The notes under the pieces were generated by a model. The model had not been told where the DNA came from and searched no databases. It saw only the letters and a program-made list of their open reading frames with translations. Below are positions 26,428 through 35,513 of a DNA stretch of 64,000 nt, one piece after another; position 1 is the first letter of the stretch; each line of letters begins with the position of its first letter. The DNA lies in contig NZ_JACNMQ010000001.1 of the NCBI RefSeq assembly GCF_020622265.1, positions 186,001 through 250,000 on the forward strand, given 5' to 3'. A program made the position numbers and the translations under genes. Origin of the DNA: Halomonas sp. M20 (GTDB taxonomy: Bacteria; Pseudomonadota; Gammaproteobacteria; Pseudomonadales; Halomonadaceae).

Positions 26428-27240
26428 TCAGCACCTCTCAGTAGTCGCTAATCGCGCCAATGCGCGGGACGCAGCGACGAAGCCAAAACTTCCGGTGACG
26501 AAAGTCGCGGCGCCAAAACCGCTGGCGCAGTCGAGACGGGTAACCTCGCCATTGCCGGGTTTCTGCAGACACACCTCGCCATCATCCCCCGGATAGACCA
26601 GCTGCTCATCAGAATAGACGCATTCCACGCCAAAGCGTCTTTTTGGATTGCGTGAATAGCCGAAATCCCGGCGCAACCGGGCACGTACCTTGGCCAACAA
26701 TGGGTCGTGCTCGGTACGCGTCAGATCTGCGACGCGGATGCGGGTTGGATCGGTCTGCCCCCCGGCAGCCCCGGTGACAGTGAGCCGGATCTTACGGCGC
26801 TTGCACCAGGCGATCAGCGCCGCCTTGGCGATTACGCTGTCGATGCAGTCAATGAGGTGATCCGCGTCCTCCGGGATGCGCTCGGCGAGATTTTTCGGCG
26901 TGACGAAGGCCGTATCCGTCACCATCTCGATAGTCGGATTGATGGCCCGGCAACGCTCGGCCAGCACCTCGACCTTGGGCCGGCCGATGGTGCCGTCCAA
27001 GGCATGCAACTGGCGGTTGATGTTGGACACGCAGACATCGTCGAGATCGATCAGCGTCATTTTGCCGATACCGGCGCGAGCTAACGCCTCCACTGCCCAA
27101 CTGCCGACACCTCCGATACCTACGATGACCACATGGGTCTGGCGAAACCGCTCCGCGGCTCGGGCGCCGTATAGTCGGCGAATGCCGCCGAAGCGTAAAT
27201 CGTAATCGTCGGCGATGGGGGTGGGTTCAAGAGTGTTCAT
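26428..27240 (-). CDS. tcdA: tRNA threonylcarbamoyladenosine dehydratase
   Basis: This 270-residue E1-like enzyme uses ATP to cyclise t6A to ct6A at position 37 of ANN-decoding tRNAs. It has the ThiF/MoeB-type nucleotide fold (VVIVGIGGVGSWAVEALAR), the adenylation motif region SNINRQLHAL, and the IDCIDSVIAKAAL segment typical of TcdA/CsdL. The start at 27240 fits the family N terminus; upstream codons overlap truC. It sits in a minus-strand run with truC and a DUF1653 gene. With trmO and tsaB in the same window, several enzymes act on t6A37. Confidence 0.92.
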   Translation of the reverse strand: MNTLEPTPIADDYDLRFGGIRRLYGARAAERFRQTHVVIVGIGGVGSWAVEALARAGIGKMTLIDLDDVCVSNINRQLHALDGTIGRPKVEVLAERCRAINPTIEMVTDTAFVTPKNLAERIPEDADHLIDCIDSVIAKAALIAWCKRRKIRLTVTGAAGGQTDPTRIRVADLTRTEHDPLLAKVRARLRRDFGYSRNPKRRFGVECVYSDEQLVYPGDDGEVCLQKPGNGEVTRLDCASGFGAATFVTGSFGFVAASRALARLATTERC

Positions 27241-27259
27241 GAGGGCTTGGCGAACCTGA

Positions 27260-28042
27260 CTAAAGCGATGTGGAGGATGACGACGACAATGGGGCATCTT
27301 GCCAACGAGCGCCATTCTCTGGCAAATGCCCGGACCATCCAAAGCGATCGAACAACTGGCTCATATCGGTATCCAATGCGGCACTGAGCGCGAGCGTGGC
27401 CTGATAAGTGGGATGCTGGATGCTCAAGCCAACCGCTGCCAACAGCAGGCGCGAACAGTCAAGTCGCTCCCGAAAGAAGCGATTGTGCACGCCCTTGCCA
27501 TGTTTGGCATCCCCTATGATGGGATAGCCGCGCCGGGAAAGATGACGTCGGATCTGATGGCGCCGCCCGGTCAACGGGTTGGTTTCCATCAGCGAATAGC
27601 GCGCCTGGGGATAGCGGTCGATGGCAATCGGTAATTCGACGCTGTCCAGCCGGCGTATCTCGGTTCGAGCGGGCTGCTCGGGCATCTCCGCCTTGGGGCG
27701 GCGGCCATCCTCTTCCCGCAGCGGCCAGTCGAGACACTCCTGTTCCGGGCCGATTCCTCGCACTACCGCAAGATAACGTTTTTGTACCTGTTGAGCGCTG
27801 AACTGAGCCGCCAAGGCGCTGGCCATTTCAGACGTCAGCGCGAACAGCAGGATACCTGAGGTAGGGCGATCCAGACGATGCACCGGATAGACCCGCTGAC
27901 CCAGCTGATCCCGCAGAATCTGCAGGGTAAAACGTGTTTCGCCCTTGGCCAGGGCCGTGCGGTGCACCAGTAGCCCGGATGGTTTGTACACTGCTACCAG
28001 CTCTTTATCCTGATAAAGAACCCTTAAAGGCTCGTCGCTCAT
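27260..28042 (-). CDS. truC: tRNA pseudouridine(65) synthase
   Basis: This 260-residue RluA-type pseudouridine synthase has the catalytic motif HRLDRPTSGILLFA, whose Asp is the nucleophile. HRLDRPTSG and the short form without an S4 domain favour TruC, which modifies U65 of tRNA, over rRNA-specific RluA paralogues. GRRHQIRRHLSRRGYPIIGD is the second conserved block. The C-terminal 30 residues are serine-rich and variable. The ATG at 28042 lies close to the stop of the upstream permease gene. Confidence 0.85.
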   Translation of the reverse strand: MSDEPLRVLYQDKELVAVYKPSGLLVHRTALAKGETRFTLQILRDQLGQRVYPVHRLDRPTSGILLFALTSEMASALAAQFSAQQVQKRYLAVVRGIGPEQECLDWPLREEDGRRPKAEMPEQPARTEIRRLDSVELPIAIDRYPQARYSLMETNPLTGRRHQIRRHLSRRGYPIIGDAKHGKGVHNRFFRERLDCSRLLLAAVGLSIQHPTYQATLALSAALDTDMSQLFDRFGWSGHLPENGARWQDAPLSSSSSTSL

Positions 28043-28049
28043 CGAGCGT

Positions 28050-29330
28050 TCAACCGAAAAGGCCATACAGAATGGCACTCATAGCCACGAGACCGGCAAC
28101 GGTCACGAAGACATTGCTGGCGCGACCGCGGTAGGGAGCGAGCGCCGGCACCTTGTGAATGGCATACATGGGCATCAGATAAAGGATCGCGGCGATGACC
28201 GGGCCACTCAGGGTTTCGATCAGGCTCAGAATATTGGGATTGATGATGGCCACGACCCAGGTCGTCAGGAACATGAAGGCAATGGTGAAACGGTTAACCT
28301 TGCCGGTATGAACGCTTCTACCCTGACTCTGCAGCAGGTTGCGCACCATGCCTTTCAAGCCTTCGCTAGCGCCCATGTAGTGACCGAAGAAAGACGAGAC
28401 GATGGCTACGAACGCGACCAGCGGGCCGAAGTAGCTGACAAAGCCGCTGTCGTATACGTTGGCCAGATAGGACAGGATCGGCAGATTTTGCCCCTTGGCC
28501 TCGAGCAGTTGTTCCGGGGTGAGTGCCAGCACGCAGGAGAACACGAACAGCATGACGAAACTCACCAGCATCAGCGTGGTATTGCGCAGGATGACATCCG
28601 CCTTGGCGGAAGCCCCATCACCATGGTCGCGCTTCAAGGAAACCGCAAACTGGGAGATCGCTGGGGAGTGGTTGAAGGAAAATACCAGCACCGGAATGGT
28701 TAGCCACACGGTGACGAAAAAATCACCGCCGCTGGGCAGCGTGCCAAGACCCGATAGATTCCAGTTGGGAATCAAATACAGGGACATGAAGATCAGGATA
28801 GCCACCAGTGGGTAGACCAGCCACTGGGTCACCCGGAGCATGACGCGCTCACCCGCCAGCATGACCGCCATCATGGCGGCGATCAATATCCCGGATAGCA
28901 GCCAGCGCGGCGGCGGGGTCGTGCCTAGCTGATTGCTCAGGAAGCTTGCCACGGTATTGGTGATGCCCACCCCATAGATCAGCACGATAGGGTAGATCGC
29001 CAGAAAATAGAGCAGGGTGATGGCCTTGCCGGCGCCCTCGCCAAAGTGCTCCTTTACCACCTGAGTGATGTCGCTGTTCTTGATCGAGGAGGAACAGACG
29101 AAGCGCGACAGCCCGCGATGAGACAGATAGGTCATCGGACCGATCAATAGCGTCATCAGCACCAGAGGCCAAAAACCGTTGATACCCGCGTTGATGGGCA
29201 GGAACAAGATGCCGGCGCCCACGGCGGTGCCAAACAGGCTGAGCATCCAGGTCGTATCCTGACTCGTCCAGGCGGTGGTCTTGGCGGCGTTCTGATTGTG
29301 GGCTGGCTGGATGATACCGGGTTCTTCCAT
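28050..29330 (-). CDS. SdaC-like serine/threonine permease (HAAAP family)
   Basis: This 426-residue protein has about eleven membrane spans and is related to E. coli SdaC/YhaO proton-coupled serine and threonine carriers. Motifs include [17 protein letters not shown] near the N terminus, the [13 protein letters not shown] loop, [17 protein letters not shown] in the middle, and [16 protein letters not shown]. The substrate is probably a hydroxy amino acid; that is by family. The start at 29330 has little ribosome-site support, but earlier in-frame codons overlap the divergent aceK leader. It is not next to a serine deaminase gene. Confidence 0.85.
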   Translation of the reverse strand: MEEPGIIQPAHNQNAAKTTAWTSQDTTWMLSLFGTAVGAGILFLPINAGINGFWPLVLMTLLIGPMTYLSHRGLSRFVCSSSIKNSDITQVVKEHFGEGAGKAITLLYFLAIYPIVLIYGVGITNTVASFLSNQLGTTPPPRWLLSGILIAAMMAVMLAGERVMLRVTQWLVYPLVAILIFMSLYLIPNWNLSGLGTLPSGGDFFVTVWLTIPVLVFSFNHSPAISQFAVSLKRDHGDGASAKADVILRNTTLMLVSFVMLFVFSCVLALTPEQLLEAKGQNLPILSYLANVYDSGFVSYFGPLVAFVAIVSSFFGHYMGASEGLKGMVRNLLQSQGRSVHTGKVNRFTIAFMFLTTWVVAIINPNILSLIETLSGPVIAAILYLMPMYAIHKVPALAPYRGRASNVFVTVAGLVAMSAILYGLFG

Positions 29331-29490
29331 GAGATGACGTCCATTGCACGGCGAAGATGCGCGGCAGCATAGCGCATTCCAGGAACGCAAAACATGCTGC
29401 GGGTCAGTTATAGCGATTGCGGCGCCTTGCGTCTCGCAATCCAACGCCGCATTGGGCATGCTGATGCTTTACGCCGTGGGAAATCTTGCA

Positions 29491-31248
29491 ATGAAAGTGT
29501 CCCCTGCCTATCGTATCGCTGCCACCATTCTGCATGGCTTCGATGAGTATCGTTCACGCTTCAAACAGATTACCCGTGATGCTCGCCGGCGCTTTGCACA
29601 AGCCGCCTGGCGGGATGCCCAGCAGGCATCGGCGGCGCGTATCAATCTCTACGACGAAAAGGTTGGCGACACGCTTTCCCGGCTCAAACGCTCCTTTGAG
29701 AACGACGAACTCACCCACTGCGAGAATTGGCGCGAGGCCAAGCAGCACTACGCCGAGCTGATCGATCAGCGCCTGGATTACGAGCTGGCGGAAACCTACT
29801 TCAATTCACTGTTCTGCTCGATCTTTCATCATCGTCATATTCGCAATGACTGGATGTTCGTCTACAGCTCCCGAGAGCATGCGGCCCGCCGCTCGGATAT
29901 TGAATTGACGCGTCGGCGGAGAGTCGAGGGAGACTGGCAGGCAGCGCTGACCTGGGCACTGGAAAAGGCTTCCTTGGGTACTCGCTATGACGATCTCGCC
30001 CGGGACGCGGAGATGGGCAGTAACTTTTTGAACTCGAGCCTGCCCGAGGCCTTGCGAGATGCCCCGGATGCGCAAATAGAGCTGCTCAACAGCGTGTTCT
30101 ATCGCAACAAGGGCGCCTACCTGGTAGGGCGGCTGAGTGGCGGCGATATTCAAGTGCCCCTAGTGCTCCCCGTCGTGCATGATGAAACCCAGGGTGATGC
30201 GAGAGGCGTGCGCCTGGATACGGTGATCATCGAGCCGGACGAGATATCGATCATCTTCTCCTTCACCCGGGTCTATTTTCAGGTCGACGTGCCGGTGCCC
30301 GGCGAGTTCGTCGGCTATCTGCAGGAGCTGATGCCAGACAAGCCCGAAGGCGAGCTCTACGCCGCGATCGGCTTTTTCAAGCACGGCAAGACGGAGTTCT
30401 TTCGCCACTTGAATCGGCATATCGCCAAGCGCCAGGATCATTTCATCATCGCGCCCGGGGTGCGGGGCATGGTCATGGCGGTGTTCGTGCTGCCCTCCTA
30501 CCGCACGGTGTTCAAGATCATCAAGGATCGTTTCGATCCTTCCAAGGCGATGAGCCGCGAGAACGTGCGTGAGAAGTATCGGCTGGTCAAGCGCCACGAC
30601 CGGGTGGGACGCATGGCTGATACCCAGGAGTTTTCCAACTTCATCGCCCGCAAGGATCACTTCGATCCAGCGTGCCTGAAGGAGCTGCTCGAGGTGGCCC
30701 CCTCCACGGTGGAGCTGCGCGGCGACAAGGTGCTCATCAAGCACTGCTACACCGAACGCATGATGATGCCCCTCAATCTCTATCTGGAGCAGAGCGAGGA
30801 GCAGGAAACCCGGGCGGTGCTCAAGGACTACGGCAATGCCATCAAGCAGATGGCGGCGGCGAATATCTTTCCCGGGGACATGCTGCTCAAGAACTTCGGG
30901 GTCACCCGTCATGGCCGGGTGGTGTTCTACGACTACGATGAAATCTGTTATCTCACCGAGTGCAACTTCCGGAAAATCCCGGAAGCACGCTACCCGGAAC
31001 AGGAGATGATGGACGAGCCTTGGTACTCCGTCGGCCCCAATGATATTTTCCCCGAGGAGTTTGGTCCCTTCCTGTTCGCGGACATCAAGTTGCGCCGCCT
31101 GTTTCTGGAGCTGCACCCGGAGCTTTTCGAGGCGGATTACTGGCAGGGACTGCAAAATGCGATCAAGCAAGGGCAGGTGATCGATGTTTACCCCTATCGC
31201 AACAAGCAGCGTTTCGCCGGGGGCGATCAGGCGGTACTGACTTACTGA
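29491..31248 (+). CDS. aceK: Isocitrate dehydrogenase kinase/phosphatase
   Basis: This 585-residue bifunctional enzyme phosphorylates isocitrate dehydrogenase to divert carbon into the glyoxylate shunt, and dephosphorylates it again. The ATP-binding loop APGVRGMVMAVFVLPSY is at about 322-338 and the catalytic kinase-like region FYDYDEICYLT is near 480. The start at 29491 aligns with the family N terminus (RIAATILHGFDEY); ATGs at 29458 and 29464 are alternatives. aceK usually sits with aceA or aceB; here neither is adjacent. Together with acs at the right edge it indicates growth on acetate or fatty acids. Confidence 0.95.
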   Translation: MKVSPAYRIAATILHGFDEYRSRFKQITRDARRRFAQAAWRDAQQASAARINLYDEKVGDTLSRLKRSFENDELTHCENWREAKQHYAELIDQRLDYELAETYFNSLFCSIFHHRHIRNDWMFVYSSREHAARRSDIELTRRRRVEGDWQAALTWALEKASLGTRYDDLARDAEMGSNFLNSSLPEALRDAPDAQIELLNSVFYRNKGAYLVGRLSGGDIQVPLVLPVVHDETQGDARGVRLDTVIIEPDEISIIFSFTRVYFQVDVPVPGEFVGYLQELMPDKPEGELYAAIGFFKHGKTEFFRHLNRHIAKRQDHFIIAPGVRGMVMAVFVLPSYRTVFKIIKDRFDPSKAMSRENVREKYRLVKRHDRVGRMADTQEFSNFIARKDHFDPACLKELLEVAPSTVELRGDKVLIKHCYTERMMMPLNLYLEQSEEQETRAVLKDYGNAIKQMAAANIFPGDMLLKNFGVTRHGRVVFYDYDEICYLTECNFRKIPEARYPEQEMMDEPWYSVGPNDIFPEEFGPFLFADIKLRRLFLELHPELFEADYWQGLQNAIKQGQVIDVYPYRNKQRFAGGDQAVLTY

Positions 31249-31288
31249 TTCATTGACTTACCGGCTCAAGGATTGAAAGCGAGACAAG

Positions 31289-32005
31289 ATGACGACAAAT
31301 GCCAGACAGCGCCTGGTGGTGCTCACCGGAGCGGGTATCAGTGCCGAAAGTGGTCTAAAAACCTTTCGCGATGGCGATGGCCTATGGGAAAGCCATGCTA
31401 TTCAAGACGTTGCCACGCCCCAGGGATGGCAGCGCGATCCGGAACTGGTGCTGCGTTTTTACGACGAGCGCCGTACCCAGGTGCGCCGAGCCAAGCCCAA
31501 TCCCGCTCACCGTGCCCTGGCGGAGCTTGAGACGGAATTTGAGGTAAGCATCATCACCCAGAACATCGACGATCTGCACGAGCGGGCTGGCTCCAAGCGG
31601 GTCGTGCATCTGCACGGGGAGGTGCTCAGGGCGCGATCGAGCGCCGATCCACGGCTGGTGTATCAGTTGCCACGAGGCGGTATCAAGCTCGGCGACCTGT
31701 GCGACAAGGGCAGTCAGCTGCGCCCCGATGTGGTGTGGTTCGGCGAAGCGGTGCCCGCCTATGGTGACGCCTGCGACATCGTTACCGGAGCGGATCTGTT
31801 GCTAGTCGTGGGCACGTCGCTTGCGGTGATGCCGGCCGCCATGCTGCTGCATGAGGCGCCAAGCGACTGCCCCTGCATTCTGGTGGACCCCAACGCATCG
31901 CAGCTATCCCCTAGCTGGGTGCGTGCCATCGATGCGCCGGCCAGTCAGGGGGTGCCGCCCCTGGTCGAGCACTGGCGGCGTCAGCAGCGCCTCGAAATAC
32001 CTTAA
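31289..32005 (+). CDS. NAD-dependent protein deacylase (sirtuin) lacking the zinc site
   Basis: This 238-residue Sir2-family enzyme removes acyl groups from lysine with NAD as cosubstrate. The NAD-binding motifs GAGISAESGLKTFRDGDGLW and TQNIDDLHERAG and the catalytic His in HLHGE are intact. FYDERR matches the Tyr-x2-Arg signature of desuccinylases such as CobB. The zinc-ribbon that normally follows HGE has lost its four cysteines: the segment RARSSADPRLVYQLPRGG has none and only one Cys remains (DLCDKG). Zinc-less sirtuins of this kind exist in Bacteroidetes and some proteobacteria. By function it resembles CobB, but I leave the symbol open. Confidence 0.88.
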   Translation: MTTNARQRLVVLTGAGISAESGLKTFRDGDGLWESHAIQDVATPQGWQRDPELVLRFYDERRTQVRRAKPNPAHRALAELETEFEVSIITQNIDDLHERAGSKRVVHLHGEVLRARSSADPRLVYQLPRGGIKLGDLCDKGSQLRPDVVWFGEAVPAYGDACDIVTGADLLLVVGTSLAVMPAAMLLHEAPSDCPCILVDPNASQLSPSWVRAIDAPASQGVPPLVEHWRRQQRLEIP

Positions 32006-32015
32006 AGAGTTCATC

Positions 32016-32972
32016 ATGTCCATTTTCGAGCAGATCAATCGGCTGTTTCCTTTATGGGCGATTCTCTTCGCCCTCGTTGCTGCCTGGCAGCCAGAGTGGT
32101 TTACTGGCTTTGCTGGTCAAATCAAGCTGCTATTGGCGATCATCATGTTTGCCATGGGGCTGACGCTTTCCCGGTACGATTTTCTCAATGTGATTCGCGC
32201 CCCCTTGCCCGTGGCAGTTGGTGTGGTAATGCAATTCTCAGTGATGCCGCTAGCTGCCCTGGCGGTCTCCTGGATGCTCGATCTCGATGCGGCGCTTACC
32301 ACTGGCATGGTACTGGTCGGTGCAACTGCCGGTGGCACGGCGTCCAATGTCGTGACTTGGCTTGCCGGTGGTCATGTTGCCTTGTCGGTGTCGATGACTC
32401 TGACCTCGACCTTGGTATCCGTTGCTGCCACACCGCTCTTGACCTTGCTGCTGGTCGGTGAAAGTGTCGATGTGCCGACGGGGGGAATGTTTTTGAGCAT
32501 CGCGCAGCTGGTCATCGCGCCCATCATCGTTGGTGTCGTCATTCATCATTTTCTGGGCTATCAACTACGTCGCATCGAGCCGATGCTGGCCACGCTTGCC
32601 ATGGCGGCCATCGTCGTGATCATCGCTATCGTGGTAGGACTCAATGCGCAGCGTTTGGCGACCCTCGGACCCTTGGTGGCACTTGCGGTGATACTGCATA
32701 ACGCTATCGGCCTGGTGGGTGGCTACAGCATTGGCCGGCTGTGCGGCTTCGACAAGCGGGTGGCAAGAACCCTTGCCATTGAGGTGGGCATGCAGAATTC
32801 AGGGCTTGCGGTGACCCTGGCCAATCAGTTCTTCAGTGCCACGGCGGCCTTGCCCGGCGCACTGTTCTCGATATGGCACAACGTCTCCGGGTCGCTGCTG
32901 GCGGGCTATTGGAAGCGCCGGTCGCTAGATACCGACGACACATCAGCAAAGAAGCAGCCAAGCACACCATGA
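32016..32972 (+). CDS. Bile acid:sodium symporter family transporter
   Basis: This 318-residue protein has about ten membrane spans of the BASS/SBF family. LLLAIIMFAMGLTLS, GATAGGTASNVVTWLAGG (sodium-binding crossover) and IEVGMQNSGLAVTLANQFF are family signatures. Bacterial members move organic anions such as pantoate, ketopantoate or pyruvate with sodium; the substrate is not evident. AAAGAG precedes the ATG. The stop codon overlaps the next gene (ATGA), so the two are translationally coupled. Sodium coupling would suit a halophile. Confidence 0.87.
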   Translation: MSIFEQINRLFPLWAILFALVAAWQPEWFTGFAGQIKLLLAIIMFAMGLTLSRYDFLNVIRAPLPVAVGVVMQFSVMPLAALAVSWMLDLDAALTTGMVLVGATAGGTASNVVTWLAGGHVALSVSMTLTSTLVSVAATPLLTLLLVGESVDVPTGGMFLSIAQLVIAPIIVGVVIHHFLGYQLRRIEPMLATLAMAAIVVIIAIVVGLNAQRLATLGPLVALAVILHNAIGLVGGYSIGRLCGFDKRVARTLAIEVGMQNSGLAVTLANQFFSATAALPGALFSIWHNVSGSLLAGYWKRRSLDTDDTSAKKQPSTP

Positions 32973-33688
32973 CCCTTACGGACCCGGATTACTGTATTGC
33001 CACACCACCTCGTCGTCCCTTCAAGGCCCGGGGCAGCTTCGTCACCCGCTGCGAGACGTGTCGTCTGCCGGTATTGAACTGCCTGTGCCCTTATCAGGTA
33101 AAAGGCCAGAGCGAGGCGCGTTTCTGGCTGTTGACCCACTCGCTGGAGCATAACAAGCCGACCAATACCGGCCGGCTGATTGGCGATATTCTCGATACCA
33201 CCGAGGTCTTTACCTGGTATCGTACCGCCCCGGACACGGTGCTGCTAGAACGTCTCGCTGACCCGAGTTTTGCGCCCTTCGTCATCTTCCCGGACGATCA
33301 GCCGGACTACGCCGAACGGGTCGTCGGCATCGAGGTGGTGAGCGACGTGAAGCAAGAAGGGCGTATTCCCGTGTTCATCATTTTAGATGGCACCTGGCGC
33401 CAGGCCCGGCGTATCTTTCGCAAGAGCCCTTATCTTGCACGCCTGCCGGTGCTGCCGCTGCGTACCGATCGACATACCCGCTATCACCTGCGCAAAGCCG
33501 CCTCGGCGGCGCATCTATGCACCGCCGAGGTCGCCGCAGAGCTGTTGCGCCAGAGCGGCGATGTGGAGGCGGCCGATCTACTCGATGACTACTTCGAGGT
33601 CTTCAACGACAGCTACGCCGAGAGTCGTCGCCATCGCAAGCTCGAGAGACCGACGGCGGCGATGCGGCGCTTGCTGGAAAGGCAGTGA
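32969..33688 (+). CDS. DTW-domain tRNA-uridine aminocarboxypropyltransferase
   Basis: This 239-residue protein carries the DTW domain. The DGTW motif is in ILDGTWRQARRIFRKSP. An N-terminal cysteine cluster (RCETCRLPVLNCLCP) probably binds zinc. LLTHSLEHNKPTNTGRL is the SAM-contact region. Members such as E. coli TapT make acp3U in the tRNA variable loop. The ATG overlaps the stop of the BASS transporter gene; the functional connection is unclear. It converges on the GMC gene with a 4-bp gap. Confidence 0.85.
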   Translation: MTLTDPDYCIATPPRRPFKARGSFVTRCETCRLPVLNCLCPYQVKGQSEARFWLLTHSLEHNKPTNTGRLIGDILDTTEVFTWYRTAPDTVLLERLADPSFAPFVIFPDDQPDYAERVVGIEVVSDVKQEGRIPVFIILDGTWRQARRIFRKSPYLARLPVLPLRTDRHTRYHLRKAASAAHLCTAEVAAELLRQSGDVEAADLLDDYFEVFNDSYAESRRHRKLERPTAAMRRLLERQ

Positions 33689-33692
33689 CGCT

Positions 33693-35342
33693 TTAATACG
33701 GGCTGTCTTCCTTGATCATGTCCGCGGCTTTCTCCGCGATCATGATGGTCGGGGCGTTGGTATTGCCGGAGACGATGGTCGGCATGATGGAGGCATCAAC
33801 CACTCGCAGGCCGCTCAGGCCATGAACCCGTAGACGGGCGTCGACCACCGCCATGGCGTCGCTATCGCTACCCATCTTGCAGGTGCCGGCGGGATGGTAA
33901 ATGGTCTGGCTATACTGGCGTGCGGCGTCGAGCAGCTCCTCATCGCTCTGGAACTTCGTCCCCGGTACATACTCATCGGTAATCACCTCGGCCAATGGCT
34001 TGGCTTCGGCAATACTGCGTGCCACCTTGATGGCGTCCACCACTACGCGCTTGTCTTCCTCGGCGCTTAGGTAGTTCGGATGAATGACGGGGTAGTCGAG
34101 CGGGTTCGAACTGGTGATACGCACCCGACCTCGACTATGCGGGCGTAACTGACAGACTGAAGAGGTAAACGCGGAGAAGGGGTGAACGCCCTCTGCGGGT
34201 TTGTCGGCGCTGAGGGGCTGCATGTGAAACTGGATATCCGGCCGATCCAGGTCTTCTCGGGACTTGGTGAAGATATAGACCTGGCTAGCCGCCAGAGTCA
34301 GTGGTCCCGTGCGGGTGAAGACGTACTGGGCACCCACCGCGAGCTTCTTCAAAGGGTGGCGTACTTCGTCGTTGAGGGTGCTGCAACTGGTCTTGAACAC
34401 CAGGCGCACCTGCAGGTGATCCTGCAGATTCTCGCCAACGCCGGGCAGAGCGTGCCGGCATTCGACATTCACCGATTCGAGATGCTCGGGGTCGCCAATG
34501 CCGGAGCTCTGTAGAATTTGCGGCGAACCGATGGCACCGCTACTCAAGATGACCTCGCGCCGGGCGTGAGCAGTCTTTTCCTGACTGCCTTGTTGAAAAC
34601 TGACGCCATAAACATGCTTGCCGTCGAGTAGCAATTGCTTGCACTGGGCACGAGTCATCACCGTCAGGTTCTTGCGTTTGCGTGCTGGGCGTAGAAAGGC
34701 CTTGGCAGTACTGCAGCGAAAACCATTGTAGGCAGTTTGCTGAAAGTAGCCGACGCCTTCCTGATCCTGGCCGTTGACATCGCTGTTACCAGGGATGCCG
34801 ATGGCCTTGGCTGCATCGATGAAGCGCTCGGCGATCTCGCGGCGCAAACGCAGGTCGGAGACGTGTAGGGGGCCGTCCGCGCCATGATAGTCATTGGCAC
34901 CTCGGGACTGGCATTCGGATTTCTTGAAGTAGGGCAACACCGTGGCGTAGTCCCATCCCGGGTTGCCGTCCTGCGCCCAGCTATCGTAATCCTCCTTTTG
35001 ACCGCGAATGTAAAGCAGGCCGTTGAGGGAGCTGGAGCCGCCCAATACTTTGCCGCGAGGCCATTGCAGCTGACGATTGTTGATGCCGACATCGGGCTCG
35101 GTGAGATAGCACCAGTCGGTGGCCGGATTGTGCATGGTCTTGAAGTAGCCCACCGGTACATGAATCCACGGATTCCAGTCGCGACCGCCGGCCTCGAGCA
35201 ACAGTACCGTGACATCCTGGTCCTCACTCAGACGATTGGCTAGTACGCAGCCGGCGGAGCCTGCGCCAATAATGACGTAATCGTATACGTCGCCTTGACC
35301 GGGGGGCGACTGCTCTGCTGAGTGAGGGGCGGACGTAGACAT
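33693..35342 (-). CDS. GMC-family FAD-dependent alcohol/choline dehydrogenase
   Basis: This 549-residue flavoenzyme has the N-terminal FAD-binding fold YDYVIIGAGSAGCVLANRL, the GMC signature 1 region GKVLGGSSSLNGLLYIRG, signature 2 (SSGAIGSPQILQSSGIG) and the C-terminal catalytic block YHPAGTCKMG with the active His. It oxidises an alcohol, polyol or choline-like compound. It resembles BetA-type and other alcohol dehydrogenases, but no betB or betI is nearby. Instead a TRAP importer is divergently encoded and an IclR regulator follows, so a role in catabolism of an imported hydroxylated substrate is more likely than betaine synthesis. GGAAG precedes the ATG. Confidence 0.88.
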   Translation of the reverse strand: MSTSAPHSAEQSPPGQGDVYDYVIIGAGSAGCVLANRLSEDQDVTVLLLEAGGRDWNPWIHVPVGYFKTMHNPATDWCYLTEPDVGINNRQLQWPRGKVLGGSSSLNGLLYIRGQKEDYDSWAQDGNPGWDYATVLPYFKKSECQSRGANDYHGADGPLHVSDLRLRREIAERFIDAAKAIGIPGNSDVNGQDQEGVGYFQQTAYNGFRCSTAKAFLRPARKRKNLTVMTRAQCKQLLLDGKHVYGVSFQQGSQEKTAHARREVILSSGAIGSPQILQSSGIGDPEHLESVNVECRHALPGVGENLQDHLQVRLVFKTSCSTLNDEVRHPLKKLAVGAQYVFTRTGPLTLAASQVYIFTKSREDLDRPDIQFHMQPLSADKPAEGVHPFSAFTSSVCQLRPHSRGRVRITSSNPLDYPVIHPNYLSAEEDKRVVVDAIKVARSIAEAKPLAEVITDEYVPGTKFQSDEELLDAARQYSQTIYHPAGTCKMGSDSDAMAVVDARLRVHGLSGLRVVDASIMPTIVSGNTNAPTIMIAEKAADMIKEDSPY

Positions 35343-35358
35343 GGCAAAATCTTCCTAT

Positions 35359-35420
35359 CGAGACTTTTTGTCTCGTTATATTTGCCTATTAACTCGAATT
35401 TATCAATAGTGAGACAAAAA
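35359..35420. promoter_or_regulatory. Operator-like inverted repeats between GMC and TRAP genes
   Basis: CGAGAC-TTTTT-GTCTCG (35359-35375) is a perfect palindrome. Its right half TTTTTGTCTC (35365-35374) pairs again with GAGACAAAAA (35411-35420), 36 bp away. The AT-rich region between suits two divergent promoters. The IclR regulator of the same locus is the obvious candidate ligand. Confidence 0.55.
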
Positions 35421-35513
35421 ATTCCAAAATGATTTGCATCCTGAGAGGGAGTGGCCTAATTTTGTTCAAGCCCCTTGGGCCATCACAACAATCAGCACAC
35501 CAGGAGCCCCTCC

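Noticed and set aside
30160-31170. 336-codon minus-strand frame opposite aceK
   Set aside because: Antisense shadow of a well-conserved enzyme.
33693-35342. Annotation as betA (choline dehydrogenase)
   Set aside because: GMC family is certain, but no betB or betI is linked and the TRAP neighbourhood suggests another substrate.
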